This document shows positions 16,549 to 25,015 of a stretch of DNA of 64,000 bases, one piece after another. Under the pieces are notes generated by a model. That model saw only the letters and a list, made by a program, of their open reading frames with translations, was not told the DNA's origin and made no database searches. Within the stretch, counting starts at the first letter, position 1; each line of letters opens with the position of its first letter. The stretch spans positions 62,001 to 126,000 of the forward strand of contig JAEWRL010000219.1 in assembly GCA_023398955.1 (NCBI GenBank). The letters are read 5' to 3'. Source of the DNA: Pseudomonadota bacterium (GTDB taxonomy: Bacteria > Myxococcota_A > Polyangia > Polyangiales > Polyangiaceae). Made by a program: the position numbers and the translations under genes.

Positions 16549-17535
16549 CTAAATCGTAAGCACCGCGGCACCCGTGAAGCGCCCATGGCGAAGATCCTCC
16601 AGGGCGCGGTTCGCTTCGCACAGGGGGTAGACATTCGCTTCGGTGCGCACCGGGATTCGCGGAGCGAGGCTAAGAAAATCGGCGCCGTCGCGTCGCGTCG
16701 CGTTCGCCACCGAAACCACGGCGCGCTCGCCCCAGAGCAACTCATACGGGAAGCTGGGGATGGCTGACATGTGAATACCTGCGCAAACGACGCGCCCACC
16801 TGGCGCGATCGCCTTGAGAGCGAAGGGTACGAGACCACCGTCCGGAGCGAAGATGATGACCGCGTCCAGGAGCTCGGGAGGAGTCTCCTCGGAGCTACCT
16901 ACCCAATCCACTCCCATCGACCTCGCAAACTGCTGGCGAGTGGTATCCCCCGACCTAGTAAAGGCGAATACCTTTCGTCCCTGATATCGTGCCACTTGGG
17001 TGATGATATGCGCGGAAGCGCCAAACCCGATGAGTCCGATCTTGGCCGGATCCCCGGCGAGCCTCAGGGCGCGATGTCCAATCAATCCGGCGCAGAGAAG
17101 GGGCGCAACCTCACGGTCTCCATAAGACCCGGGCAACAACAGAACAAACCTCGCGTCGACGGCGATGTACTCAGCGTAGCCCCCCTGGAGGTGATACCCC
17201 GTGAACAGCGCGGCCGAACAAAGGTTCTCTCGCCCCTTGAGACACGGCGGGCAAGTGCGACATGACCGGCCGAGCCAAGGCACACCGACACGTTGCCCGA
17301 CGATGATTCCATCGACGCCCGATCCGACCCGCTCCACGGTCCCTACCACCTGATGCCCCATGATCAGGGGGAAGGTGGCCTCCGACAGCTCCCCGTCCAG
17401 AACGTGCAGATCCGTCCGGCAGACGCCGCAACACCGCACCCGCACCAGCAGCTGCCCCGCTGCCACTCTAGGGACGGGTACAGCGAGTTCTCGGAGTCGT
17501 TGCCTCGGCGCTTCGAGCACCATGGCCTGCATCAT
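16549..17535 (-). CDS. zinc-dependent alcohol dehydrogenase (MDR family)
   Basis: A 328-residue medium-chain dehydrogenase. Catalytic zinc ligands: Cys39 (GVCRTD), His61 (GHQVVG) and Cys148 (PLLCAGLIGH). Structural zinc ligands: Cys92, 95, 98 and 106 (CRTCPPC...NLC). The nucleotide-binding region reads IGLIGFGASAHIITQVA (G-x-G-x-x-A), followed by VFAFTRSGD where Arg suggests NADP(H) or a mixed preference. The PSFPYELLWGE segment and VPVRTE end are typical of the Rxx AdhA-like subgroup. One departure: Gln62 replaces the Glu usually found in GHE next to the catalytic zinc. It is expected to oxidise alcohols or reduce aldehydes with NAD(P). It is encoded alone, on the opposite strand to both flanking genes. 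Confidence 0.9.
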   Translation of the reverse strand: MMQAMVLEAPRQRLRELAVPVPRVAAGQLLVRVRCCGVCRTDLHVLDGELSEATFPLIMGHQVVGTVERVGSGVDGIIVGQRVGVPWLGRSCRTCPPCLKGRENLCSAALFTGYHLQGGYAEYIAVDARFVLLLPGSYGDREVAPLLCAGLIGHRALRLAGDPAKIGLIGFGASAHIITQVARYQGRKVFAFTRSGDTTRQQFARSMGVDWVGSSEETPPELLDAVIIFAPDGGLVPFALKAIAPGGRVVCAGIHMSAIPSFPYELLWGERAVVSVANATRRDGADFLSLAPRIPVRTEANVYPLCEANRALEDLRHGRFTGAAVLTI

Positions 17536-17732
17536 GGCGATCCCACCTCTCTGGCAGACATGCTAGCCCAGGAAGCGACCTCGACGCGAGAGACGCGAGC
17601 CCGCACCAGCAGTTCGCTTGCCCGTCCTCACCAAAACGCGCGGCAAAGCCGGGCGTCCGGCGGACCGCTTTTTCTGGGGTGAGCGCTGGTGGCAGATGCC
17701 GCTAGCCGAATAGGTGCTAGGGGCGAAGTCTT

Positions 17733-20312
17733 TTGGACGAGCGCCCCTGCGAGGGCAACCACACGGAAACCGACGCCAGCGTGACAGAACCGAATCCCCA
17801 AACATCGACGATGACTCCCGACAGTGAGATGCAGCGCATCGTGGAGGAAGAGGAGAAGTGCTTGGCGCGAGTCTTGGCACACGCCGAGCACTTGCGGACC
17901 CGCAAGCCTGAAGTTCCCGTGTTCAACGAGCACACGGACTATGACGTCCAGCTCCTGGCTCTACGCGACGAGATTGCGACGGCGAGGATGGAGGACGTCC
18001 CACCCCTCATCGAGCAGATGGAGCGGCTGCAGGGGCTCGCCTCCCGACGCCGCGAGGTAGCGCAGGGCTTCGTGGATGCTCGCTCCCCTTATTTCGGGCG
18101 GCTCGTGCTCGAGGAAGCGGGTCGCCGTCGCGAAGTACTCATCGGCAGGAGCACTTATCTCGACACAGGTTCCTCTCTGCGCATCGTGGACTGGCGTGAC
18201 GCGCCGGTCAGCCGCCTCTTCTATCGTTACGAGGAGGGCGATGATTACGTCGAGGTCTTTGGCGAGCGGGAGGTCGAGGGCGTGGTCGTGGTGCGCAGAA
18301 GCCTCGTCATCATCGAGGGGCAGTTACGGCGCATCGCGTGTCCACAGGGACAATTCGCGCGGCAGCGCGACGGGGGTTGGCGTCGGCTCCAAGCCGCCAC
18401 CACCCAATTGTACGGCGGACAGGGCAGTGCGGCCCGCGCCGAGCAGCACCACCGGCTTGGACAGCTCGGGGTCGGTGACGGCGCGGGAGCTAGCGACGAC
18501 AAGCATCTTCGGGAGATCACGGCGCTCATCGACCGCCGGCAGTTCGAGCTCATCACGAGCCCTGATTCGGGCCTCGTCGTCATCCAAGGCGGCGCGGGAA
18601 GCGGAAAGACGACTATTGGCCTGCATCGGCTTGCTTACCTCGCGTTCCAGGACCCCCAGCGGTTCAGGCCCGACAAGGTGTTGGTCGTCGTGTTCAACGA
18701 TGCCCTCGCCCGTTACATCTCGCAGGTACTTCCTGCCCTCGAGATCAATGGGGTGGCCATTCGGACTTACGAGAGCTGGGCGAGCCGCGTGCGAGAAACA
18801 CACCTTCCGGGTCTACCCAAGCGCTATCACCCCGACACGCCGGTGGGCGTGACAAGGCTCAAGAAGCACCCTGCAATGCTCAAGGCGATCGACGCACTCG
18901 TGGACGCCATGACACAAAGGGTCGAAGGAGAAGTCGAAAGGCTTGGCAGCACCTACCTCGAGCCGGCACACTGCGCGACTCTCGTGGGAGCCTGGCGGTC
19001 AACAGCAGGTCGTCCCCTCGCCCAGCGCTTCTACGCCTTGCCGGAGCGGGCGCGACGCGCGCTGGATTTGCCGTTGGACGTTCGCGTCGGCATCGAGCGC
19101 ATCGCGAGGGACGGAGTACGACATGCTCGCGACGTTGTTGGCCGATTTGCAGAGCTCGTCACTGATAGCGCCTCACTCGGTGCCGCATTCGCAAGCCACG
19201 GCTCGACTGCGATGTCGGTTGGAGACCTCGAACGCGCCGTAGCGTGGTGCTCCGCCAGAGCATCTGAGCTCGTGCAGTACCTGGAGAATGACGAGACGGA
19301 CGGCGCCGAGCGAGGACGCGGCGGCGAGCAGCGAGGCAGCGAGCGGTCGTCGGGAAAGCGCGAATCACGGATCGGAAGCCGCAAGGATGTCAATCGGGAA
19401 TGGACCGAGATCGGCAGAGAGCGGCACGAGGACGACGACGTCGAGTTGGAGCTCCGGCACGGTGTGGACGGCGCCGCAATCGAAGCAGACGCCATGCTGG
19501 ATCGGGAAGACGACACGTTGCTGTTGCGCCTGCACCAGCGCCTCGTCGGCCCCCTCATGAGGGGAACCAAGGGCAAGGAGCCGCTCGTTTACGAACATGT
19601 CTTCGTCGACGAGGCGCAAGATCTCAGTCCCGTCGAGCTGGCGGTCGTGCTCGACACGGTCAGCAAGGCCAAGAGCGTAACGCTGGCCGGGGACGTAGCC
19701 CAGCGGCTCTATATGGACAATGGATTCACGGACTGGAACGGCGTGCTCGGAGAGCTTGGCTTCGAGCATGTCGAGATTGAACCGTTACGGATCAGCTATC
19801 GTTCTACGGCACCGATTATCGATTTCGCGAAGGCGGTCCTTGGGCCATTGGCGCCGAAGGAACAGGGTCAGGCAATTCGTGACGGTGCCCCGGTGGAGCT
19901 GTTCGGCTTCGGTCACACTGGAGACGCGGTCGGATTCCTTGCGGAGCGATTGCGAGATCTTCTCCATAGCGAGCCCCGCTGCAGCGTGGCAGTCATCACT
20001 CGGTACCCCGAACAAGCGGACATGTACTATGAAGGGCTGCGCAAGGGCGACGTCCCTTACCTGCGCCGCATCGCGGAACAGGACTTCCCGTTCAAGCCAG
20101 GCGTCGATGTGACCGACGCGCGCCAAGTAAAGGGGCTGGAGTTCGACTACGTGATTCTCGCCGAGATCACCGGGTCTTCGTTCCCCAGAGACGATGAGGC
20201 TCGCCATCTGCTCCACATCGCGGCAACCCGAGCAGCTCACCAGCTATGGGTTCTGAGCTCTGGCACACCCAGCGAGCTGCTGCCCAAGGAGCTCCTCGAG
20301 CGCAGCTTGTGA
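17733..20312 (+). CDS. HelD-like UvrD/Rep superfamily 1 helicase/ATPase
   Basis: An 859-residue SF1 ATPase. An N-terminal coiled-coil arm (EMQRIVEEEEKCLARVLAHAEHL) precedes the first RecA half with Walker A GGAGSGKTT (about residue 288). Walker B is VFVDEAQDLSPVE; motif III-like is LAGDVAQRLY; motif IV-V region is ISYRSTAPI; late motifs are DARQVKGLEFDYVIL and HIAATRA. This order and the N-terminal arm are those of HelD (helicase IV-like), which in Gram-positives removes stalled RNA polymerase from DNA. A highly charged linker (about 520-600, rich in E, R and D) separates the halves. The start TTG 17733 is uncertain; ATG 17811 would remove 26 residues. It is the first of two same-strand genes; a three-arm hairpin region follows. 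Confidence 0.82.
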   Translation: MDERPCEGNHTETDASVTEPNPQTSTMTPDSEMQRIVEEEEKCLARVLAHAEHLRTRKPEVPVFNEHTDYDVQLLALRDEIATARMEDVPPLIEQMERLQGLASRRREVAQGFVDARSPYFGRLVLEEAGRRREVLIGRSTYLDTGSSLRIVDWRDAPVSRLFYRYEEGDDYVEVFGEREVEGVVVVRRSLVIIEGQLRRIACPQGQFARQRDGGWRRLQAATTQLYGGQGSAARAEQHHRLGQLGVGDGAGASDDKHLREITALIDRRQFELITSPDSGLVVIQGGAGSGKTTIGLHRLAYLAFQDPQRFRPDKVLVVVFNDALARYISQVLPALEINGVAIRTYESWASRVRETHLPGLPKRYHPDTPVGVTRLKKHPAMLKAIDALVDAMTQRVEGEVERLGSTYLEPAHCATLVGAWRSTAGRPLAQRFYALPERARRALDLPLDVRVGIERIARDGVRHARDVVGRFAELVTDSASLGAAFASHGSTAMSVGDLERAVAWCSARASELVQYLENDETDGAERGRGGEQRGSERSSGKRESRIGSRKDVNREWTEIGRERHEDDDVELELRHGVDGAAIEADAMLDREDDTLLLRLHQRLVGPLMRGTKGKEPLVYEHVFVDEAQDLSPVELAVVLDTVSKAKSVTLAGDVAQRLYMDNGFTDWNGVLGELGFEHVEIEPLRISYRSTAPIIDFAKAVLGPLAPKEQGQAIRDGAPVELFGFGHTGDAVGFLAERLRDLLHSEPRCSVAVITRYPEQADMYYEGLRKGDVPYLRRIAEQDFPFKPGVDVTDARQVKGLEFDYVILAEITGSSFPRDDEARHLLHIAATRAAHQLWVLSSGTPSELLPKELLERSL

Positions 20313-20329
20313 CGCGGAGCCAAAGGGCG

Positions 20330-20368
20330 GACCTGTGAGTATTACAGGTCGGCCCACCCACCTGTAAT
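20330..20368 (+). promoter_or_regulatory. two mutually exclusive hairpins between helicase and ChaN-like genes
   Basis: GACCTGT (20330-20336) pairs with ACAGGTC (20344-20350); alternatively ATTACAGGT (20341-20349) pairs perfectly with ACCTGTAAT (20360-20368). The two stems share the middle arm, so only one can form. No T-tract follows. Confidence 0.45.
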
Positions 20369-20406
20369 CGTTGAACCCTGGACTCGTTGACCATAGCTCG
20401 GGGTTC

Positions 20407-21453
20407 ATGGTGAAAGTGGCCATGGGACGTCCTTGGTGGCTGTTGCTGCTCGCCGTGTGCATTGGCTGCGCGCGTCACGCGCCTTCGATGGAGCCCCGCG
20501 TGCCGCCGCAAGGTTCGACTTCCATACCGCAGTCTCGGCCTGGGGACGACGGGGAAGAAGGCAGCTTCAATCCAGGGACGCGAGTACGGCGCGGGCAGGC
20601 AACAAGGTCGCATGGAGAAGGCTCCCAGCTGGTGCTGTTCGGTCTCCGCAACGCCGATCGAACGCCCCTGTCCCTGGATGAGCTGGCGGCGGAGCTCGCT
20701 AAGACGGAGCTGATCTGTATAGGGGAAAGACACTCGAACCCACACCATCAGCAGGTGCAGCTGGAGCTCCTGAGAGCGCTGCTCGACCGGGCGCGCGCCA
20801 GCGGTCGTGAAGTCGGCATTGGGTTCGAGATGCTGGCAGTGCATCACCAGAAGTATCTGGATCGCTTTGCCGCCGGAAAAATGTCGCTGCGGGAGCTGCC
20901 GGCGGCCACGGCATGGCAAGAGACTTGGGGGTTCCCGTTCGAGTACTACCGTCCCCTGTTTAGGGAAGCGCACCGGCGTGGCGCAGCATTGCTAGCCTTG
21001 AATGCAGCAAGCTCCCTGGTGGAAGCAGTGGCCGCGCGAGGCACAGCTGGTCTTGACAGGGATAGACGGCGCAAACTCCCTGACATCGACTTCGCCAACG
21101 AGCAACACAGAGCCTTCTTCGAAGAGAGCATGCGCAACCATCCTCCGACCGGGCACCGCATGTCCCACCTCTACGAAGCTCAGCTGGTTTGGGACGAAAC
21201 GATGGCCGCTACAGCGGCAGCGTGGATTAGTGAACGGCGGCCTCTGCGCCAGCTGGTCGTCGTGGCTGGCGCAGAGCACTGCCGAAACCCCGCTATCCCT
21301 GGACGGGTGCAGCGCCGCTTGGCGGGTGTCCGAACCGCCAGCGCTCAGCCGCAGCTCGCAGGCGATGGCGAGTCCGCCCAACCCGAGCCAGGCTACGATT
21401 TCACTCTGGTGCTAGCATCCGAACCGGCGCCGCTCCCTGTTCCCGGCAGCTAG
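20407..21453 (+). CDS. ChaN-family lipoprotein
   Basis: A 348-residue protein with a signal peptide (MGRPWWLLLLAVCIGC) ending in a lipobox-like IGC. A disordered stretch of about 60 residues follows, then the ChaN/DUF399-type domain: LICIGERHSNPHHQQVQLELL, VGIGFEML, an aromatic stretch WGFPFEYYRPLFR, GHRMSHLYEAQLVWDETMA, and the closing VVVAGAEHCRNP. ChaN-like proteins bind haem or iron at the outer membrane, with the His/Glu in GERH-type motifs as likely ligands. ATG 20407 is chosen; 20422 gives the same signal peptide minus five residues. No iron genes lie beside it. Confidence 0.8.
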   Translation: MVKVAMGRPWWLLLLAVCIGCARHAPSMEPRVPPQGSTSIPQSRPGDDGEEGSFNPGTRVRRGQATRSHGEGSQLVLFGLRNADRTPLSLDELAAELAKTELICIGERHSNPHHQQVQLELLRALLDRARASGREVGIGFEMLAVHHQKYLDRFAAGKMSLRELPAATAWQETWGFPFEYYRPLFREAHRRGAALLALNAASSLVEAVAARGTAGLDRDRRRKLPDIDFANEQHRAFFEESMRNHPPTGHRMSHLYEAQLVWDETMAATAAAWISERRPLRQLVVVAGAEHCRNPAIPGRVQRRLAGVRTASAQPQLAGDGESAQPEPGYDFTLVLASEPAPLPVPGS

Positions 21454-21475
21454 GCAGCGGCGCCCTCGCGGCGCG

Positions 21476-21733
21476 CTACGGTGCGGTTGGGACTTCAATC
21501 ACCGGCAGCTGATGACCGGCAAAGCTACGGAAGGTGTTCCTCCCACAGAAAGGGCAAAGCCACGCGACGTCCAGGCCCGTGCGCGAGCTGCTCGTCCGAT
21601 GCGCCGGAGCATTCTCTCGCCGACCGGTCCGTGGCCACACCGCGTCTCCGGCGATCACGCAACCGCCGGCATCAAGCCGAGCTTCTAGTTGTGCCTGACA
21701 CTCGCAGCGTGTCGAGATGATGAGTTCCTTCAC
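21476..21733 (-). CDS. small zinc-ribbon-like protein
   Basis: An 85-residue protein starting at GTG 21733 with GGAGG (21741-21745 on the plus strand as CCTCC) at ideal spacing. It has Cys pairs CEC near the N-terminus and C-x-x-C (WLCPFCGRN) near residue 60, the pattern of a zinc ribbon with two half-sites. It converges on the ChaN-like gene, and tRNA-Gly(CCC) lies about 210 bases away on the opposite strand. Function unknown; nucleic-acid or protein binding is possible. Confidence 0.65.
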   Translation of the reverse strand: MKELIISTRCECQAQLEARLDAGGCVIAGDAVWPRTGRRENAPAHRTSSSRTGLDVAWLCPFCGRNTFRSFAGHQLPVIEVPTAP

Positions 21734-21946
21734 GATACGTCCTCCAACCGTGGTTTCTCGCCGTGCGGCGTCCGCTCGCGCCTTGTCGCGGATAGCCTAG
21801 GCCTAGTGGCCGCACGTAAATCATGCCGGGATCTGGTTTCTGGCCTCCCCTCAAACGGCTGTCAACACGTGCTGTTCGGCATCAACGCTTAAGCTCCTTT
21901 TGCCTTTGCGCGAGTGAAAGTTGGCGCTATGCTGCGCGTCGTTGTT

Positions 21947-22022
21947 GCGGGACTAGCTCAGTTGGTAGAGCACAAGCTTCCCAAGCTTGGGGTCGCGAGT
22001 TCGAACCTCGTGTCCCGCTCCA
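21947..22022 (+). tRNA. tRNA-Gly(CCC)
   Basis: A 76-base cloverleaf. Acceptor GCGGGAC pairs with GTCCCGC, D-stem GCTC/GAGC, anticodon stem CAAGC/GCTTG with loop TTCCCAA (anticodon CCC), T-arm GCGAG/CTCGT with TTCGAAC. A 3' CCA is encoded. Confidence 0.97.
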
Positions 22023-22189
22023 GAAACGCCGGGTCAGGGGGTTCGGCAGCAGTGGACGGCGCAGGTCTCTGGATAGGACCAACCAGCACGCCAGCCATCG
22101 ATGAGTCCTGGGCTTCGGCGCGAGAATTGGTCATCCCGGATCTGGCGCGCACAATCGCAGGAAAGAAGCCTGCGAATCAAGGTGTGGGG

Positions 22190-22579
22190 CTACTCTGAGG
22201 GACCGGGGCCGAGCCTCGGCCCGAGCACTGCTTGCAAGACGCCGATGAGCTTGTCTACGGTGTACGGCTTGTCCAGGTAGTCCACGACGTTGGGCGCACC
22301 TGCGATCTCGGCAGCCAAGTCGTCGGAGGGATAGCCGCTCGAGAGCAGCACTGGGAGATTGGGCGCCAACCGCCGGAGCCTGGACAGAATGCTGGCCGTA
22401 TCCTCTCCGGGAAGATTGACGTCGAGCAACACTGCATCGAAGACCCCTTCACCCACTGCGCGAAGCGCTGCCTCTCCGGTGGTCACTGCGGTGGCGCGGT
22501 AGCCGCACTGTTGCAGAAGACCTCCCATCAGTGAGGCGAGACGCTGCTCGTCGTCGCAGATGAGTACGTGCGCAGGCAT
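22190..22579 (-). CDS. single-domain response regulator
   Basis: A 129-residue stand-alone CheY-like receiver. Acidic pocket ICDDEQ (near residue 10), phospho-acceptor Asp in FDAVLLDVNLPGEDT, the Ser/Thr switch in PVLLSSGYPSDD and Lys in DYLDKPYTVDKL. There is no output domain. The ATG at 22579 has GGAG at good spacing; the TTG at 22618 is less likely. No histidine kinase is adjacent, so the partner is unknown. Confidence 0.88.
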   Translation of the reverse strand: MPAHVLICDDEQRLASLMGGLLQQCGYRATAVTTGEAALRAVGEGVFDAVLLDVNLPGEDTASILSRLRRLAPNLPVLLSSGYPSDDLAAEIAGAPNVVDYLDKPYTVDKLIGVLQAVLGPRLGPGPSE

Positions 22580-23010
22580 ACCCGCTCCGACGTTCACGTT
22601 GTACGCACCCTCCGTCAAGTTATCGCGCCTCCGAAACCCTCTACGCAGCTAGAGTTCAACTTCACTTGCCACTTTGCAAGGAATTCCTGACACGCAGCGT
22701 TGGCCAACGGGAAGACTCGGCACGTCCCTCGCCGTGGCATGCTGTAAATTGGCCGACTAACGGGTTTACTATGTTCGACACTGGGGCGTGGCGACTACTA
22801 GCGTCGGGCTTCGCCGCGCGTCAAGCCGCCGGCGCAGTGCGGGATCTCACGACGGTCCCGCACTGCGCTTCACGCTTGCTCCCCCAGCAACTCAGGCCCC
22901 TCTCTTGGGCGCGCGCGGCTGAGCTTCCGTGGTATGAGAACGCGCCGAGGTCCGGGAGGCCGCGGCCTTCCAGTGGCGATGAGCACTCCGAGCCGGCTGC
23001 ACTTGTTGCG
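22580..23010. other. intergenic region between receiver and EI24 genes
   Basis: About 430 bases. Long frames here on both strands lack coding character. I see no RNA, repeat or clear promoter. It holds the promoters of two divergent genes. Confidence 0.6.
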
Positions 23011-23814
23011 ATGAATCCCCGATCCGTACCCTCCCCCACCCTCCTGAGCGGTGCGCTTTGTGCGGCTGAAGGCCTTCGGTTCATTCTCAGGACCCGAGCG
23101 ACCTGGCCGTGGGCGGCAGCACCGATCGTCGCGTTCATGGGGCTGGTCGCGGCAATCTTCCTTGCGCTCGAGAGTGCCATCCTGGGTTGGAGCGACCCGT
23201 ATCTCGCGCAACTATCCGTCACGCTGGGCGCCTGGGGCCGGGTCCTCCTCGAGTGGCTCGCGCGTGCGCTCGTGGGCATGATGGCGATTTGGGCAGCGGT
23301 GGTGCTGGCGCCGCCGCTCGTCGCTCCCGCGATCGAGCATCTCGTCACCCTTCAGGAGCGCGAGCTCAAGACTCCCTCTCGGCGACCGCGCGGGTTCCTT
23401 CGCGAGTTTTGGGACGGGCTCGTGGCCCAAAGTATTGCCTTCTGCGTGATTTCTCCCGCGCTCCTGGCGCTCTGGTGCCTTGAGCTGGCCATACCCGTCA
23501 CGGTCATCGTGGTCGTGCCTGCAAAGCTGCTCCTGCTCGGCCTGGGCCTCGCCTGGGCCCTCCTCGACTATCCGATGACACTCCGGGGGATGGGGGCGTG
23601 GTCGCGATGGACGGTGATCCGAAGATACCCGCGTGCAGTACTTGGCTTCGGGCTGGTCGTGGCCGCAGCATTTTGGTTCCCCTGCGGCGGCTTGGTCATG
23701 CTTCCGGCTGCTGCTGTCGGAGCGACTCGACTCTTGTGGACCATCCTTCTGGTGGGCCCAGACGGCCGGCCATCGCCGGAATGCTCCCAATGGCCAAGCT
23801 GTGAGCAGTCGTAG
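23011..23814 (+). CDS. EI24/CysZ-like membrane protein
   Basis: A 267-residue protein with about five hydrophobic helices and the EI24-family layout: LLSGALCAAEGLRFILR, WAAAPIVAFMGLVAAIF, a long second pair of helices, then LRGMGAWSRWTVIRRYPRAVLGFG and a final LPAAAVGATRLLW. CysZ members import sulfate; others are uncharacterised. The charged stretch LQERELKTPSRRPRG is cytoplasmic. The frame is open 115 codons further upstream, but that part is not coding-like; ATG 23011 matches the family start. Confidence 0.8.
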   Translation: MNPRSVPSPTLLSGALCAAEGLRFILRTRATWPWAAAPIVAFMGLVAAIFLALESAILGWSDPYLAQLSVTLGAWGRVLLEWLARALVGMMAIWAAVVLAPPLVAPAIEHLVTLQERELKTPSRRPRGFLREFWDGLVAQSIAFCVISPALLALWCLELAIPVTVIVVVPAKLLLLGLGLAWALLDYPMTLRGMGAWSRWTVIRRYPRAVLGFGLVVAAAFWFPCGGLVMLPAAAVGATRLLWTILLVGPDGRPSPECSQWPSCEQS

Positions 23815-23864
23815 CGTTGCTCTCGCAAGCGAGACCGTGCCAAGAGCACTAGGGTACCGCTGAA

Positions 23865-24326
23865 GTGCACTCCATCGTCTATCTCTTCGTTCTCGTGCCG
23901 CTCGTCGAGCTCTGGCTCCTGGTGCTCCTCGCGGACTGGGTGGGCCTCACAGGCACCATTGTCATCGCCCTTGGTACTGGCGTCGTTGGAGGAGTTCTCG
24001 CGCGTTCGGAGGGGCTCAAGGTGTGGCGCGCCTGGAGGTCTGCCCTGCAGGAGATGAGGGCTCCGGAGGCAGGGCTCGCCGAGGGCTTGCTCATCCTCGT
24101 GGGCGGCGTGCTCTTGATTACTCCGGGAGTGCTCACGGATTTGTCCGGAGCGCTTTGTGTCATCCCGCCCTCGCGCCGGTGGCTTGGGCGCCGACTCACG
24201 CGGCGTTTCGCTGGAGCTTTCGTCGTCTCCGCGGCGACCCTCGACAACGGGCGGCGCCAACCCGTACAATCGACGAAATCCGTCCTGGACACGACGGGGC
24301 ACATCGTCGACAGCTCTCGCGAGTGA
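23865..24326 (+). CDS. fxsA: FxsA-family membrane protein
   Basis: A 153-residue protein of the FxsA family, starting at GTG 23865. It has two or three membrane helices (VYLFVLVPLVELWLLVLLADWVG, TIVIALGTGVVGGVLA) and the conserved core AEGLLILVGGVLLITPGVLTDLSG, followed by a basic cytoplasmic tail. FxsA was named for suppressing F-exclusion of phage T7; the molecular role is unclear. It follows the EI24 gene by 50 bases on the same strand. Confidence 0.85.
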   Translation: MHSIVYLFVLVPLVELWLLVLLADWVGLTGTIVIALGTGVVGGVLARSEGLKVWRAWRSALQEMRAPEAGLAEGLLILVGGVLLITPGVLTDLSGALCVIPPSRRWLGRRLTRRFAGAFVVSAATLDNGRRQPVQSTKSVLDTTGHIVDSSRE

Positions 24327-24457
24327 AATCGAACGTCGCCGCGTCGTGACCGAGCTTGGAACCCCGATCGTCACCCTCGCCGGTGTGCTGCGCCGCTTGG
24401 GGCTGGCGAATCCATCGGGTTCGCGCTATGAGCGCACTCGCCGCTGGTCAGCGGCAT

Positions 24458-24531
<74 letters not shown>

Positions 24532-24537
24532 CCGAAT

Positions 24538-24816
24538 TTACCCGGTTTTTGCCCCTTGTGACAGTTCCTGTGTCACTGAACAGGAGGCCGAGGGTTGCGC
24601 TTCTGAGCACCGAGGGCAGCTCGGGGAACACCGCTTCACCCGGCAAACATGTCGACGGCTCCGGCGGCCGCGCTGTTCAATGACAATGCCCAACGCCTCG
24701 ACGAGCACGTCCAGGGCGTGATTCGGGTCATTCCCCCAGATAACGACGGCGAGTTCTGGGCAATGCGCGACCAGTTTCGCGATCTGGATGCGGTCAGGCG
24801 TAACGAGTAACCTCAC
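24538..24816 (-). CDS. small hypothetical protein (doubtful)
   Basis: A 92-codon frame (GTG start). Its first half (MRLLVTPDRIQIAKLVAHCP, AVVIWGNDPNHALDVLVEAL) reads like a real protein with GC-rich third positions; the second half is Arg/Cys/Ser-rich and unlike a fold. It could be a gene remnant. It lies downstream of dnaE on the same strand. Confidence 0.3.
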   Translation of the reverse strand: MRLLVTPDRIQIAKLVAHCPELAVVIWGNDPNHALDVLVEALGIVIEQRGRRSRRHVCRVKRCSPSCPRCSEAQPSASCSVTQELSQGAKTG

Positions 24817-25015
24817 GTGGCGATACTTCGCCCCCCCAACACGAACCCACGACTCCAGTGTACGGGACGTTGACGGCGTGAGGTTGTGTCGCTCGTGTAC
24901 ACTTCATAGCTTGCGCCCGCTTGTGTGCCCGGCGTAGAGGCATCGAGCAGCCTGAGCTTGTTGGTCGCCGTGATGACGCCCGACGGAATCAGAATGGAAT
25001 TGCCAGTCCCGCGTG

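Noticed and set aside
23212..24374. Minus-strand frames opposite EI24 and fxsA
   Set aside because: Composition is rich in Glu/Arg/His/Pro, the usual mirror of membrane-protein codons.
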